Below are positions 18,551-27,224 of a stretch of DNA of 42,429 nucleotides, piece by piece (within the stretch, counting starts at the first letter, position 1; the number at the start of each line of letters is the position of its first letter). The position numbers and the translations under genes were made by a program. The notes beneath the pieces are model-generated. The model was not told where the DNA came from. It did not search any database and saw only the letters and a program-made list of their open reading frames with translations. Source of the DNA: Candidatus Colenecus caballi (GTDB lineage Bacteria > Bacteroidota > Bacteroidia > Bacteroidales > Bacteroidaceae); NCBI GenBank assembly GCA_018065615.1, contig JAGHSY010000001.1, positions 1-42,429 of the forward strand, written 5' to 3'.

Positions 18551-19780
18551 TTATCTTACTTCACTCTCTATCTCTCCGTCCCGCAGCACAGTCACAATGA
18601 CACTGCCCTTCTTAAGGTCTGCAGCACTGCGCACCGTCTTTCCGCCGCATGTGGTCAGACTGTAACCGCGCCCAAGAATCAGCTTGGGGTCAGCCGCCGC
18701 CAGGGACTTTTCCATAAGTTCAAGCTTATGTGAATTGCCGGCTATCAGATTCTTTAGTCCGATGCCAATCCTGTTCCACGAATTCTCCAGCACATGTTCC
18801 TGTCTGACTTTAAGCAAAGCGAACAGTGACGGCAGTTTCTGTGACAGCAGCTGCATTCGCTGCTTTTCCCGCACCATGCGTTCCCTTACGCAGTCACCTG
18901 TGCGGCGCGTCAGGTCCTCAAGAGCCATGGCCGTGTCATACACCCTGCTTATCAGGAATTCCGCTGCGGCGGTCGGCGTCTTGACCTTGGCAAAAGAGAC
19001 CAGGTCACACACCGTGTCGTCACGCTCATGCCCTATTCCGGTAATGACAGGCAACGGGAAATTGGCTATGTCCGATGCCAGAGTGTATGAGTCGAAACAG
19101 CTCAGCTCACTTACCGCACCGCCGCCGCGTATGATGACCACCACATCGAACTTGTCACGCACGCGGGCAATGGCATTCAGGGCGCTTGAAACGCTGGCCT
19201 CCACCTGGTCACCCTGCATGAGCGCGGGGAACAGGCGGCAGTAGAACCTGAAGCCGTACATGTTGCCTTCCAGCTGGTTGCAGAAATCACCGTACCCGGC
19301 AGCGGTGGCGCTTGACACAATGGCAATGCGCTGCGGCAGAAGCGCCAGTTCAAGACTGCGGTTCAGGTCAATCACCCCGTCTGCAGTCAGCCTGGCAATG
19401 ATCTCCCTGCGGCGGCGCGCCATGTCACCCATAGTGTAGGTGGGGTCCAGATCATGCACCACAAGTGAATACCCGTACATTTCATGGAAAGTCACCGTGA
19501 CCTGCAGAAGCACCTTCATTCCCACCGCAAGACGCTGTCCTGTGGCATATTCGAACTTGGGTCTGAGCTGCATCCACGTGCTCTTCCAGATATTGGCCTT
19601 GGCCTTTGCCAGGAATGTCCTGCCCGATTCGTCCTTCTGGACCAGTTCCAGATAGCAGTGTCCTGGGCCGGAACTGCTCATGCTGCTGATTTCGGCCTGC
19701 ACCCAGTATGCGTCGGGCATGGCAAACTGCAGCGTGCTTTTCACACGGCCGTTCAGCTCAAGTAATGTCAAAGTCTCCAT
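18551..19780 (-). CDS. xseA: Exodeoxyribonuclease VII large subunit
   Basis: The 409-residue product has the XseA order: an N-terminal OB-fold (about 1-105), a catalytic core with VVIIRGGGAVSELSCFD and the GIGHERDDTVCDLV motif, a long helical middle that binds XseB, and a short C-terminal beta domain (GRGYSLTTCGG). ExoVII degrades single-stranded DNA from both ends in repair. The N-terminal ATG at 19780 follows mnmA by 9 bases, and xseB follows directly. Confidence 0.95.
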   Translation of the reverse strand: METLTLLELNGRVKSTLQFAMPDAYWVQAEISSMSSSGPGHCYLELVQKDESGRTFLAKAKANIWKSTWMQLRPKFEYATGQRLAVGMKVLLQVTVTFHEMYGYSLVVHDLDPTYTMGDMARRRREIIARLTADGVIDLNRSLELALLPQRIAIVSSATAAGYGDFCNQLEGNMYGFRFYCRLFPALMQGDQVEASVSSALNAIARVRDKFDVVVIIRGGGAVSELSCFDSYTLASDIANFPLPVITGIGHERDDTVCDLVSFAKVKTPTAAAEFLISRVYDTAMALEDLTRRTGDCVRERMVREKQRMQLLSQKLPSLFALLKVRQEHVLENSWNRIGIGLKNLIAGNSHKLELMEKSLAAADPKLILGRGYSLTTCGGKTVRSAADLKKGSVIVTVLRDGEIESEVR

Positions 19781-19789
19781 AGTATATAT

Positions 19790-20854
19790 TTAAAGGTACT
19801 GATTTATTCCTCTCTGTGATGCGATGAGCGCCCCTCCGACCACGCGGTCGCCCACATAGAACACCGCATACTGGCCCGGAGTTACAGCGCTGGCCGGCTC
19901 ATGGAAACGCACCAGCGTGACTGCATCGGACTGCTCTATGTGGCATGGGATTGCCCTGCTGCGATACCTTATTCTGACAGTAAGGTCCTGGTGACTGCCT
20001 GAAAGCTGCAGGTCCTGAACAATCATGGCCGTGGATTCAAGCATATCCTGCGTTCCAAGCATGACAGTGTTCTTTGCAGCGTTTGTCTTGAGCACATAGC
20101 GCGGCGAACCGAAAGCAACCGCCAGCCCCTTGCGCTGGCCTACAGTGTAGAACGGATAGCCCCTGTGCGTGCCAAGCACATGCCCTTCTGAATCCACGAA
20201 CTTGCCCGTCCCTATGCGGCCGTCAATGTCCGGAAAACGTGCCCGCAGCCAGTCGCGGTAGTCATTCTCTATGAAGCATATCTCCATGCTCTCACCATCA
20301 CGGGACTTGAGTTCCATGCCACGTTCCGACAGCCAGCCGCGCACCTGCGTCTTGGTCATTCCGCCAATGGGGAAAATTATCCGCGCCAGCATGTCCTGAC
20401 TGAGTTTCCACAGGAAATAGCTCTGGTCCTTGGTGCGGTCTGCGCCACGTACTATATGAAAGCGGTTATCATAATGTTCAATGCCGGCATAATGTCCTGT
20501 GGCAACCTTCTCACAGCCAAGACGGTCAGCCCACTCAAGCAGCACGCGGAACTTGAATCCGGGATTGCACTCTATGCATGGGTTAGGCGTGAGCCCGTCC
20601 AGCCATGCGCCGGCAAAAGGCGCGGCAACGTCACGGTCAAAAGACGCGCGCTCATCGGCCACATAATGTCCGATGCCTGTCCTGGCGGCCAGACTACGGG
20701 CCTCAAGTACATAATCGGGCTCATCCTGCCCGGGTCTCAAACCGCGGTCGGTATTGCGTATGGTCAGGCCCAGGACCTCATGGCCCTGCTCCTTCAGCAT
20801 CATGCACACCGCAGTGCTGTCAATGCCGCCGCTCATTCCGACCAGAACTCTCAT
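19790..20854 (-). CDS. mnmA: tRNA-specific 2-thiouridylase MnmA
   Basis: MnmA uses ATP and relayed sulfur to form s2U34 in Lys, Glu and Gln tRNAs. The 354-residue product has the PP-loop SGGIDS (about 8-13) and two catalytic cysteines, Cys93 (NPCIECN) and Cys193 (EICFIEND). It also has the DQSYFLW and VGQRKGL motifs and a C-terminal beta-barrel. Bacteroidetes often carry more than one MnmA homologue, so which tRNA position it serves is likely but not proven. Its ATG overlaps the stop of the CPA antiporter gene by one base (TAATG), implying translational coupling. Confidence 0.93.
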   Translation of the reverse strand: MRVLVGMSGGIDSTAVCMMLKEQGHEVLGLTIRNTDRGLRPGQDEPDYVLEARSLAARTGIGHYVADERASFDRDVAAPFAGAWLDGLTPNPCIECNPGFKFRVLLEWADRLGCEKVATGHYAGIEHYDNRFHIVRGADRTKDQSYFLWKLSQDMLARIIFPIGGMTKTQVRGWLSERGMELKSRDGESMEICFIENDYRDWLRARFPDIDGRIGTGKFVDSEGHVLGTHRGYPFYTVGQRKGLAVAFGSPRYVLKTNAAKNTVMLGTQDMLESTAMIVQDLQLSGSHQDLTVRIRYRSRAIPCHIEQSDAVTLVRFHEPASAVTPGQYAVFYVGDRVVGGALIASQRGINQYL

Positions 20855-22476
20855 TATTCAGCCTCCCTGTCAATATGGCATATTACAAGAACGTCACCTT
20901 CAAGAATCACACTGCTGCCGTTCGGAATGAAATCCTTCTCCCCGCGGCGTATCATGACCACCAGACCGCGCTTGGGCTCGTCATAATCCATCAGCCTCTT
21001 TCCCACCCACGAACTTGTGGACTTTATGGTATGCTCCTCAAGATAGGTGTGGTCATCTTCAAAGCTCTTGGTTATTATGACCACCATGTCACCGGCCTGC
21101 AGACAGGTCTCTCCGTTCGGGAGCAGTTTCTTTCCGTCACGCAGAACCATGGCAATGAGAATATTCTTGGGCAGTCCCAGATCCTTGATCTTCTTGCCGT
21201 TCCAGGTGCTTGACTCCTTGATTCCAATGCGTCCGAACTGCATGCCGCTGTTCTCGTTGTAGTCGTTGAACGTCTTCATGACATCCTCGCCGTCATCGGT
21301 CATGTCCAGCTTCTTTGCCACAAACGGAATGAGTGTGCCCTGCAGCGAAATTGACAGCAGGACTATGCAGAAGACCACATTGAACAGCGTGTCGGCAAAG
21401 TCCGATGATATTCCGCCCGTAGCCATGATTGCGAACACGATCGATGCCGCGCCCCTGAGTCCGACGAATGAAATCAGTGTCTGCTGGCGCAGCCCATACC
21501 CCTTTTTCCTCTTGAAGAAGTTCAGCACGGCGTTGACTGCCGCCGGTCGGGCTATGAGCAGCATGAAGGCGAATATTGCCAGTGCCGGCAGTATGACCTT
21601 ATGCATCATTGCCGGACGCGCCAGGAGACCCAACAGGAAGAATATGAGCACCTGCATGAGACCGGTCACTCCGTCAAAGAACGCCACCAGATTGCGTTTG
21701 CTCCTGAGGTCTGCGTTGCCCATTATGATTCCGGCCAGATAGGCGCTCAGATAGCCGTTGCCGCCTGCCAGGTCAGGAATGGCGTACGCCAGCACGGCCA
21801 CGCCGAACACGAACAGCGACAGGAAATCGGACGACTGGTGTCTCATGCGCTGGAACACCCACACGGCCCCCTTTCCAATGAGCCAGCCGCCCATGGCGCC
21901 GAACACAATCTGAGCGAACAGCATCCAGCATATGCTTCCGGCCGATGCCGAGCCCTGATACACGGACAGCATGACCATGGTCAGCATAAATGAGAACGGG
22001 TCGTTGCTGCCGCTCTCCACCTCAAGCAGCGGAGCGGTGTTGTTCTTCAGGCCCAGTTTTCTGGAACGCAGTATTGAAAAGACCGATGCGGCATCGGTCG
22101 AACCAACGACAGAGCCCATGAGCAGACCTTCCGTCCAGTTCCATCCAAGCGCAAAATGGCAGAAAAGCCCTATGAAAAGTGCTGTCAGCACAACTCCTAT
22201 GCTTGCCATCAGGGCCGATTCCACCCCGACCTGACGCGCCGTCTCCCAGCGCGTGCCGAATCCGCCGTAGAACATTATGAAAATCAGGGCCACTGTACAG
22301 ATGTTCTTTGCAAACTCCTGGTCTTCAAAGTGTATGGGGAACAGGCCGTTGTTGCCGAACACAATGCCAAGCACAATGAAGGCAAGCAGTGTAGGCACAC
22401 CTATTCTGGCCGAAATGTGGTTCAGCCACACGCACAGAAGCGTGACAATTCCGATGAGTATGAGAAATAGCGTCAT
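20854..22476 (-). CDS. CPA1-type K+(Na+)/H+ antiporter with C-terminal TrkA-C domains (NhaP2/CvrA-like)
   Basis: The ~540-residue protein has about 12-13 membrane segments and a transport-core region (SVVGSTDAASVFSILRSRKLGLKN, broken here as SVVGSTDAASVF). The acidic pair region is followed by cytoplasmic TrkA-C/RCK_C domains (about 400-540; ILIAMVLRDGKKLLPNG and VVMIRRGEKDFIPNGSSVI), which typically sense nucleotides or ions. The start is the ATG at 22476, 6 bases after a TAAATTTG box. The longer frame to 22515 would overlap that promoter. It heads an operon with mnmA, xseA, xseB and the M48 gene. Confidence 0.88.
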   Translation of the reverse strand: MTLFLILIGIVTLLCVWLNHISARIGVPTLLAFIVLGIVFGNNGLFPIHFEDQEFAKNICTVALIFIMFYGGFGTRWETARQVGVESALMASIGVVLTALFIGLFCHFALGWNWTEGLLMGSVVGSTDAASVFSILRSRKLGLKNNTAPLLEVESGSNDPFSFMLTMVMLSVYQGSASAGSICWMLFAQIVFGAMGGWLIGKGAVWVFQRMRHQSSDFLSLFVFGVAVLAYAIPDLAGGNGYLSAYLAGIIMGNADLRSKRNLVAFFDGVTGLMQVLIFFLLGLLARPAMMHKVILPALAIFAFMLLIARPAAVNAVLNFFKRKKGYGLRQQTLISFVGLRGAASIVFAIMATGGISSDFADTLFNVVFCIVLLSISLQGTLIPFVAKKLDMTDDGEDVMKTFNDYNENSGMQFGRIGIKESSTWNGKKIKDLGLPKNILIAMVLRDGKKLLPNGETCLQAGDMVVIITKSFEDDHTYLEEHTIKSTSSWVGKRLMDYDEPKRGLVVMIRRGEKDFIPNGSSVILEGDVLVICHIDREAE

Positions 22477-22482
22477 AGACTG

Positions 22483-22490
22483 CAAATTTA
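22483..22490 (-). promoter_or_regulatory. -7 box of the antiporter operon
   Basis: On the minus strand TAAATTTG lies 6 bases before the ATG at 22476, so the transcript should start at or near the start codon. Confidence 0.5.
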
Positions 22491-22547
22491 GTATAAAAAA
22501 CGAAGGGTTCACCATATCCTGGCAGTCGGGAAGAGCATAAAAATTCG

Positions 22548-22555
22548 TAAATTTG
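22548..22555 (+). promoter_or_regulatory. -7 box of the MATE operon
   Basis: TAAATTTG lies 23 bases before the ATG at 22579. It supports that start over an in-frame TTG at 22564. Confidence 0.5.
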
Positions 22556-22578
22556 CGCCGTTATTGAAGGAAAAGCAA

Positions 22579-23943
22579 ATGGCTGAATTGAAAACACCCC
22601 AGGAACTGGGAACTGAAAGGATTGGAAAACTGCTCATACAGTATGCCGTGCCGGCTATCATAGCCATGCTGGCATCATCGCTCTACAACATTGTGGACCG
22701 CGCATTCATAGGTCACGGAGTAGGCTCCATGGCACTGTCCGGACTGGCCGTCACATTCCCGCTCATGAACCTGTCCGCCGCACTTGGTTCAATGGTGGGC
22801 GTAGGTGCCGGAACCATGATATCGCTCAAACTAGGACAGAAAGACCACCGCAGCGCGCAGCTGCTCTTCGGCAACGCCATCACACTCAATGTAATAATAG
22901 GTATCACTTTCGGCGGTCTGGCCCTGCTGTTTCTGGACCCCATTCTCAGAGTATTCGGTGCAACTGAAGCCACAATAGGCTATGCCAAGGAATACATGAC
23001 CATAATCCTGATAGGCAACACCTTCACCCACCTGTACCTTGGCACCAACAGCGTGCTAAGGGCTGCAGGCCACCCGACCAAGGCAATGACCGCCACCATA
23101 GGCACAGTGCTGCTCAACACCCTGCTTGACTGGCTGTTCATCATGGTCTTCCACTGGGGAATCATGGGTGCCGCCATTGCCACAGTCATATCTCAGGTCC
23201 TTGCCTTCACATGGCAGTGCTTCCAGCTGTCTGACAAGAGCGAACTCATACACCTTGAAAAGGGCATATTCAAACTGAAAGGGGACCTGGTACGCAACAT
23301 GCTGACCATCGGACTGTCACCCGGACTCATGAATGCGGCTGCATGTCTGGTGGTCCTGCTCATCAACCGCGGCCTTCTGACCCACGGCGGAGACATTGCG
23401 GTAGGCGCATATTCAATAATCAACAGCATGGGATTCCTGTTTGTCATGACCGTCATGGGATTCACGCAGGCCATGCAGCCCATTGCAGGCTACAACTACG
23501 GCGCACGCCAGTACGGCCGCGTGCTGAAAGTGTTCTACATAACCCTGCTGTGCGGCACCATAGTCACCACACTTGGTTTCCTTATAAGCGAACTTGTGCC
23601 AGACGTGTGCATACGCATATTCACCAGTGACGAAGAACTCATTGACATAACCCGCCACGGCATGCGTCTCAACTTTCTCATTTTCCCGCTCATAGGTTCT
23701 CAGATAGTCATCTCCAACCTGTTCCAGAGCATGGGCATGCCGGGCAAATCAATCATCATGTCCCTGTCACGCCAGGTTCTCATACTCATTCCCTGCCTTA
23801 TCATTCTGCCCAGATATTTCGGAATTGACGGCATCTGGTACAGCATGCCTCTATCGGACCTGCTGTCCGTATTTCTTGGCATAATACTCATCATTCCGCA
23901 GGTAAAGAAACTCAAAGCAATGACTGCAAATCAAAATAACTGA
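22579..23943 (+). CDS. MATE-family efflux transporter
   Basis: The 454-residue protein has 12 hydrophobic segments and the two-fold MATE repeat. Recognisable parts are the first-helix pair (LLIQYAVPAIIAMLASSLYNIVDRAFIGHG, given here as LLIQYAVPAIIAM) and the VIGNTF-like loop between the lobes. It exports cationic drugs or metabolites by Na+ or H+ antiport, with the substrate unknown. A TTG at 22564 is in frame upstream but is rejected in favour of ATG 22579, which follows the promoter. It is followed after 4 bases by the cytidylate-kinase-like gene. Confidence 0.9.
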   Translation: MAELKTPQELGTERIGKLLIQYAVPAIIAMLASSLYNIVDRAFIGHGVGSMALSGLAVTFPLMNLSAALGSMVGVGAGTMISLKLGQKDHRSAQLLFGNAITLNVIIGITFGGLALLFLDPILRVFGATEATIGYAKEYMTIILIGNTFTHLYLGTNSVLRAAGHPTKAMTATIGTVLLNTLLDWLFIMVFHWGIMGAAIATVISQVLAFTWQCFQLSDKSELIHLEKGIFKLKGDLVRNMLTIGLSPGLMNAAACLVVLLINRGLLTHGGDIAVGAYSIINSMGFLFVMTVMGFTQAMQPIAGYNYGARQYGRVLKVFYITLLCGTIVTTLGFLISELVPDVCIRIFTSDEELIDITRHGMRLNFLIFPLIGSQIVISNLFQSMGMPGKSIIMSLSRQVLILIPCLIILPRYFGIDGIWYSMPLSDLLSVFLGIILIIPQVKKLKAMTANQNN

Positions 23944-23947
23944 CAAT

Positions 23948-24571
23948 ATGGACAAACATTTCGCAATTTGCATCGGACGTCAGTTCGGCAGCGGCGGGCG
24001 CACCGTATCACAGATTCTTGCAAAGGAACTGAACATCAGCATCTACGACCGCACACTTCTGGAAAGCGCCGTCAAAGAAACCGGTTTCAGCCAGGAAGTA
24101 TTTGTCAAGGCCGATGAATCCAGCCGTAAAGGAAAGGGCATACGCTCCCTTTTCATGAACCATCTGGCCGGTTCGCATGAAGCATCGAACTTCATGAGTG
24201 ACGAATCGGTCTTCGGCATGCAGAGCGACATTATAAAACGCATCCACGAACAGGAGGACTGCATATTCGTGGGCCGATGCGCAGACTATGTGCTGCGTGA
24301 CAGCGACCGCATTCTGAGCGTCTTCCTTACTGCAGACCGTGAATTCCGCATTGCCCGCCTGGCAGCCCATGACGACACCACCCGCCGTCAGGCCGAAAGC
24401 ATGATTGATGAAGCAGACCGCAAGCGCAACACCTATTTCAACTACTACACCGGCCGCAAATGGTCCGACCCGTCAAGCTATGACATCTGTCTGAACACTT
24501 CGACCATAGGCATTGAGCGCTGCGCCGAAATCATTGCCGGCCTGGCCCGCAGGAAACTGGCAATAGAATGA
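23948..24571 (+). CDS. Cytidylate kinase-like protein
   Basis: The 207-residue product starts with a P-loop of the (d)CMP kinase-like family (GRQFGSGGRTVSQILAKEL) and has the late RADYVL/ADREFRIARL region typical of the AAA_33 'cytidylate kinase-like' family. It lacks the full classical CMP kinase domain order, so it is a paralogue rather than the essential Cmk. The substrate is not established. It lies 4 bases after MATE and overlaps the next gene by ATGA, so the three genes form an operon. Confidence 0.82.
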   Translation: MDKHFAICIGRQFGSGGRTVSQILAKELNISIYDRTLLESAVKETGFSQEVFVKADESSRKGKGIRSLFMNHLAGSHEASNFMSDESVFGMQSDIIKRIHEQEDCIFVGRCADYVLRDSDRILSVFLTADREFRIARLAAHDDTTRRQAESMIDEADRKRNTYFNYYTGRKWSDPSSYDICLNTSTIGIERCAEIIAGLARRKLAIE

Positions 24572-25071
24572 AACGCATTGGCATTCTGTCCGATACGCAC
24601 AGCTGGTGGGACGACCGTTACGCCAGCTTCTTCAAGGACTGTGATGAGATATGGCATGCCGGTGACGTAGGTTCGTATGAAATACTGGACCGCCTGTCAC
24701 AGATTGCCACCGTCCGCGCCGTCTATGGCAACTGTGACGGTCAGGACATAAGGCGCACCTGCACGGAACTGTACCGTTTCCGTGTTGAGGAGGCCGAAAT
24801 CATGCTCAAGCACATTGGCGGCTCACCGGACCACTACGACCGCAGCGTCCGCGACCAGATTATGCTGGAAAAGCCCGACCTGCTTGTCTGCGGCCATTCC
24901 CACATTCTCAAGGTCATGCATGACAGGAAGTTTGACATGCTCTTCATCAACCCGGGTGCCGCCGGCCTGCAGGGCTGGCAGAAGGTCCGCACCCTTGTCA
25001 GACTGGAAATTGACGGAAAGGCTTTCCGCAATCTTGAAGTCCTTGAAATCCCCCGGGCCGAGGAAATTTGA
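24568..25071 (+). CDS. YfcE/MJ0936-type metallophosphoesterase
   Basis: The 167-residue protein has the metal-binding motif set of the calcineurin-like family: DTH near residue 9, HAGDVG (metal-bridging Asp), GNCD, and the late GHSH. These coordinate two metals for hydrolysis of phosphodiesters. YfcE-type members cleave model phosphodiesters, and the natural substrate is unknown. The ATG overlaps the previous stop (ATGA). Confidence 0.88.
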   Translation: MKRIGILSDTHSWWDDRYASFFKDCDEIWHAGDVGSYEILDRLSQIATVRAVYGNCDGQDIRRTCTELYRFRVEEAEIMLKHIGGSPDHYDRSVRDQIMLEKPDLLVCGHSHILKVMHDRKFDMLFINPGAAGLQGWQKVRTLVRLEIDGKAFRNLEVLEIPRAEEI

Positions 25072-25155
25072 GCATCGGATTAAACTTTTGGCAAAATCCT
25101 TTATCTTATTGCTGTGAACGGCAAAAACAATGTCTAACTTAAATACTGACTTAAA

Positions 25156-25713
25156 ATGAAAAAGATCTTATTCGCTATTGCAGCACTTATGGTTTCTACC
25201 CTGAGCTTTGCACAGGGATTCGGCGGCGGTTTCGGCGGCGGTTTCGGCGGCGGAATGCAGCAGATGAACCCTGAAGACATGGCCAAGCGTCAGGCTGACC
25301 GTCTTAAGGAACAGCTGGAACTGACTCAGGTCCAGTACGATTCTATCTTCAACTACTACGTTGCCAACCAGAAGGAACAGGCAAAGCGTCGTGAGCAGAT
25401 GCAGAACGGCGGTGGCCAGATGCCCGCCGATGGTGACATGCAGGCCATGATGGAGCAGATGCAGAAGCAGCGCGCCGCTCAGGAGGCCAAGCTCAAGTCA
25501 TTCCTTACCGATGACCAGAAGAAGAAATATGACGCCATTCAGGAAGAGCGTCGCCAGCAGCGCCAGAACGGCCAGGGCGGCGGCTTTGGCGGCGGCATGC
25601 CAATGGGCGGATTCGGTGGCGGTGCCCCGATGGGCGGATTCGGCGGCGGTGCCCCAATGGGCGGCCAGGGTGGCCCTCAGGGCGGTGCAGCTCCCCAGGG
25701 TTTCGGATTCTGA
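25156..25713 (+). CDS. Spy/CpxP-like secreted protein with Gly/Phe-rich N- and C-terminal repeats
   Basis: The 185-residue product has a signal peptide (MKKILFAIAALMVSTLSFAQ) followed by GFGGGFGGGFGGG. A helical middle (about 38-130) carries two LTxxQ-type motifs (LTQVQ, LTDDQ) as in Spy/CpxP periplasmic chaperone-like proteins. The C-terminus (about 137-185) is low complexity, with tandem GGFGGGAPMG blocks and a final GFGF. Spy-like proteins stabilise other envelope proteins, and the Gly-rich ends are unusual for that group. The coding DNA repeats are in frame (GGCGGATTCGGCGGC-like), so length may vary. It stands alone upstream of a terminator. Confidence 0.75.
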   Translation: MKKILFAIAALMVSTLSFAQGFGGGFGGGFGGGMQQMNPEDMAKRQADRLKEQLELTQVQYDSIFNYYVANQKEQAKRREQMQNGGGQMPADGDMQAMMEQMQKQRAAQEAKLKSFLTDDQKKKYDAIQEERRQQRQNGQGGGFGGGMPMGGFGGGAPMGGFGGGAPMGGQGGPQGGAAPQGFGF

Positions 25714-25737
25714 TTTGAACCACAACAGAACAGGAAG

Positions 25738-25766
25738 AGAGGGTGACTTCGGTCATCCTCTTTTTG
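25738..25766 (+). terminator. Intrinsic terminator with cUUCGg tetraloop
   Basis: AGAGGGTGAC (25738-25747) pairs with GTCATCCTCT (25752-25761), with one G-U wobble. They enclose TTCG, the very stable tetraloop type, and are followed by a T-run (25761-25765). It terminates the Spy-like gene. Confidence 0.88.
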
Positions 25767-25807
25767 TTTGCGCGCAGGTTCAAGCGTATTGTCCCGCCTT
25801 CCTTGGG

Positions 25808-25954
25808 TTTCGCCAAGCCCGGTAACAGTGACCGGCCTTACAAGCGCTGTAGAGCCGGTCACTGTTACTGAAGCAGGTAATTCATGCCCTTCAGTAACAC
25901 CCATCCCCGCCACAAGCCATGTGGAGGCACTTTGTGTTACCATACTTGGCGAAA
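25808..25954 (+). repeat. 147-bp structured repeat, copy B
   Basis: Ends TTTCGCCAAG (25808-25817) and CTTGGCGAAA (25945-25954) are perfect inverted repeats. Inside, hairpin I has a perfect 15-bp stem (GTAACAGTGACCGGC, 25822-25836; GCCGGTCACTGTTAC, 25854-25868). Its loop carries an extra TACA/TGTA stem around AGCGC and a GTAG. Hairpin II has feet GTAACAC (25894-25900) / GTGTTAC (25934-25940) around an inner CCACA-AGCCA-TGTGG. No T-tract follows, so it is not a terminator. It lies in the convergent gap downstream of the Spy-like gene and of the transposase-like gene. Confidence 0.92.
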
Positions 25955-26040
25955 TCAGGAATCAGCGGATAACAAAAGGAAATCCATGACAACGGCATAA
26001 AGGAAATGGTTCAAACCTGTGTATCCGCAAATTTGCCCCA

Positions 26041-26943
26041 CTACTTGATGTATTTCCGCACTTCATCCTCCGGCAACCGGACCAGTGTCACTATCTGGCG
26101 CACCGACATCTGGTACGAACGGCGCAGTTCCACAGCCAGTCTGATGCGGTCATTCGCACCAATCCAGCGGGCGCTTCTTTTCCCGAAAAGAGAAAAGCAC
26201 ACGTCCGCAGCTATGGCACGTGCCTCCATATCACTCATAGAAACCCCTCGGACTTTGGCCATCTTAAGTTTGACAGACTCATCCTTCCTGCTGCTGTTTC
26301 CAAGAAAGACACGAAAACAGTTCGGCGTGCCGAAAATGCCTTCAAACCGTTCAACATCCACATAGTTCGATGGCAACAGGCAGCCATTGCAGAACAGCCA
26401 GTCATCAGGTACGGTCCGCCGGCTCTTCAGCAGCAGGAGCTTTTCTCTTGCTGAAAACGATGAAAATGGAACGGGAGTACCAGGTGAACCATCGGACTCC
26501 AACTGCCATATGGGAATATGGTTCTGCGGTCTGAAATACATTGATCCCGTGCCCCACAGATAGTCGTAAGGCATGATTTCTTTCCCGTCCTTTGTTGGTT
26601 GGACAATACAGTAAACCGCCACATTGCGCAAATAATCCTGATTAGTAACCGGATACAGGTCACATCTGAAAATGACTCTGTCAACAGTTCCACGCGATTG
26701 GGTGACATGATGAACGACCGTACGTTCGTACATCTGTTTGAAACGGACGCATTCCTCCTCAAAACCGAACAGCAGGATATGCGGATGGGTGTCTTCAATT
26801 GAAAAAGCCACGACCGATGTCCCGGTATTTGCAGCACAGATACCTACAAGATTGAAAGCGAAAAGAAAATCCGATTCTGACAAGATGAAATCGCGGGCGT
26901 CAGCACCATTCGCGAACATGTGGAAATAAGTCTGTTCCTTCAT
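26041..26943 (-). CDS. RAYT-like HUH transposase (REP-associated tyrosine transposase family) with C-terminal HTH
   Basis: The 300-residue product shows the hallmark of Y1/IS200-type HUH nucleases: EDTHPHILLFG, with His53 and His55 as metal ligands. A later YCIVQPT helix (candidate nucleophile Tyr111, compare YIxxNP of RAYTs) and a YDYLWGTGSMYF segment (compare DYPWSSY) follow. The C-terminal ~65 residues form a helix-turn-helix (RIRLAVELRRSYQMSVRQIVTL...). RAYTs act on hairpin DNA of REP elements. ATG 26943 is chosen. The longer TTG start at 26967 lies inside the promoter. Copies B and C of the 147-bp repeat bracket the gene. No IS-type ends other than those repeats are seen. The Asn of YIxxNP is Gln here, so activity is uncertain. 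Confidence 0.72.
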   Translation of the reverse strand: MKEQTYFHMFANGADARDFILSESDFLFAFNLVGICAANTGTSVVAFSIEDTHPHILLFGFEEECVRFKQMYERTVVHHVTQSRGTVDRVIFRCDLYPVTNQDYLRNVAVYCIVQPTKDGKEIMPYDYLWGTGSMYFRPQNHIPIWQLESDGSPGTPVPFSSFSAREKLLLLKSRRTVPDDWLFCNGCLLPSNYVDVERFEGIFGTPNCFRVFLGNSSRKDESVKLKMAKVRGVSMSDMEARAIAADVCFSLFGKRSARWIGANDRIRLAVELRRSYQMSVRQIVTLVRLPEDEVRKYIK

Positions 26944-26964
26944 GATATTAAAAATTTGTACGGC

Positions 26965-26996
26965 CAAAAGTAATGTGTTTTTTTACTATTGGCAAA
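26965..26996 (-). promoter_or_regulatory. Promoter of the RAYT-like gene
   Basis: On the minus strand TTTG (26996-26993), a 20-base spacer and TACTTTTG (26972-26965) fit the -33/-7 Bacteroidetes consensus well. The ATG at 26943 lies 21 bases downstream of the box. Confidence 0.65.
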
Positions 26997-27041
26997 GTTT
27001 AGTATGTGTTTTTTTGCTGCGTAAATTGAGCATTCGCCCGG

Positions 27042-27188
27042 TTTTGCCAAGCCCGGTAACAGTGGCCGGCCTTACAAGCGCTGTAGTGCCAGTCACTGTT
27101 ACTGAAGCAGGTAATTTACGCCTTTCGGTAACGATCGCCCCCGTCACAAGCCACGTAAAGACACTGGGTGTTACCGTATTTGGCGAAA
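27042..27188 (+). repeat. 147-bp structured repeat, copy C
   Basis: Same length and orientation as copy B, with about 22 differences in 147 bases (roughly 85% identity by eye). Ends are TTTTGCCAAG (27042-27051) and TTTGGCGAAA (27179-27188). Hairpin I: GTAACAGTGGCCGGC (27056-27070) with GCCAGTCACTGTTAC (27088-27102), one G-U wobble and one mismatch. Hairpin II feet GGTAAC/GTTACC are kept, and the C-G pair of copy B at the inner stem (25910/25924) is T-A here. It lies upstream of the RAYT-like gene and 36 bases past the end of the pqqD-like gene. Confidence 0.9.
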
Positions 27189-27224
27189 GACGAAAAGGCA
27201 GTCCGATGACCGCAAAACAGGGCT

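Noticed and set aside
25808..25954. Repeat hairpins taken as transcription terminators
   Set aside because: No U-tract follows either hairpin, the conserved part extends over 147 bases, and a separate good terminator lies just upstream (25738-25766).
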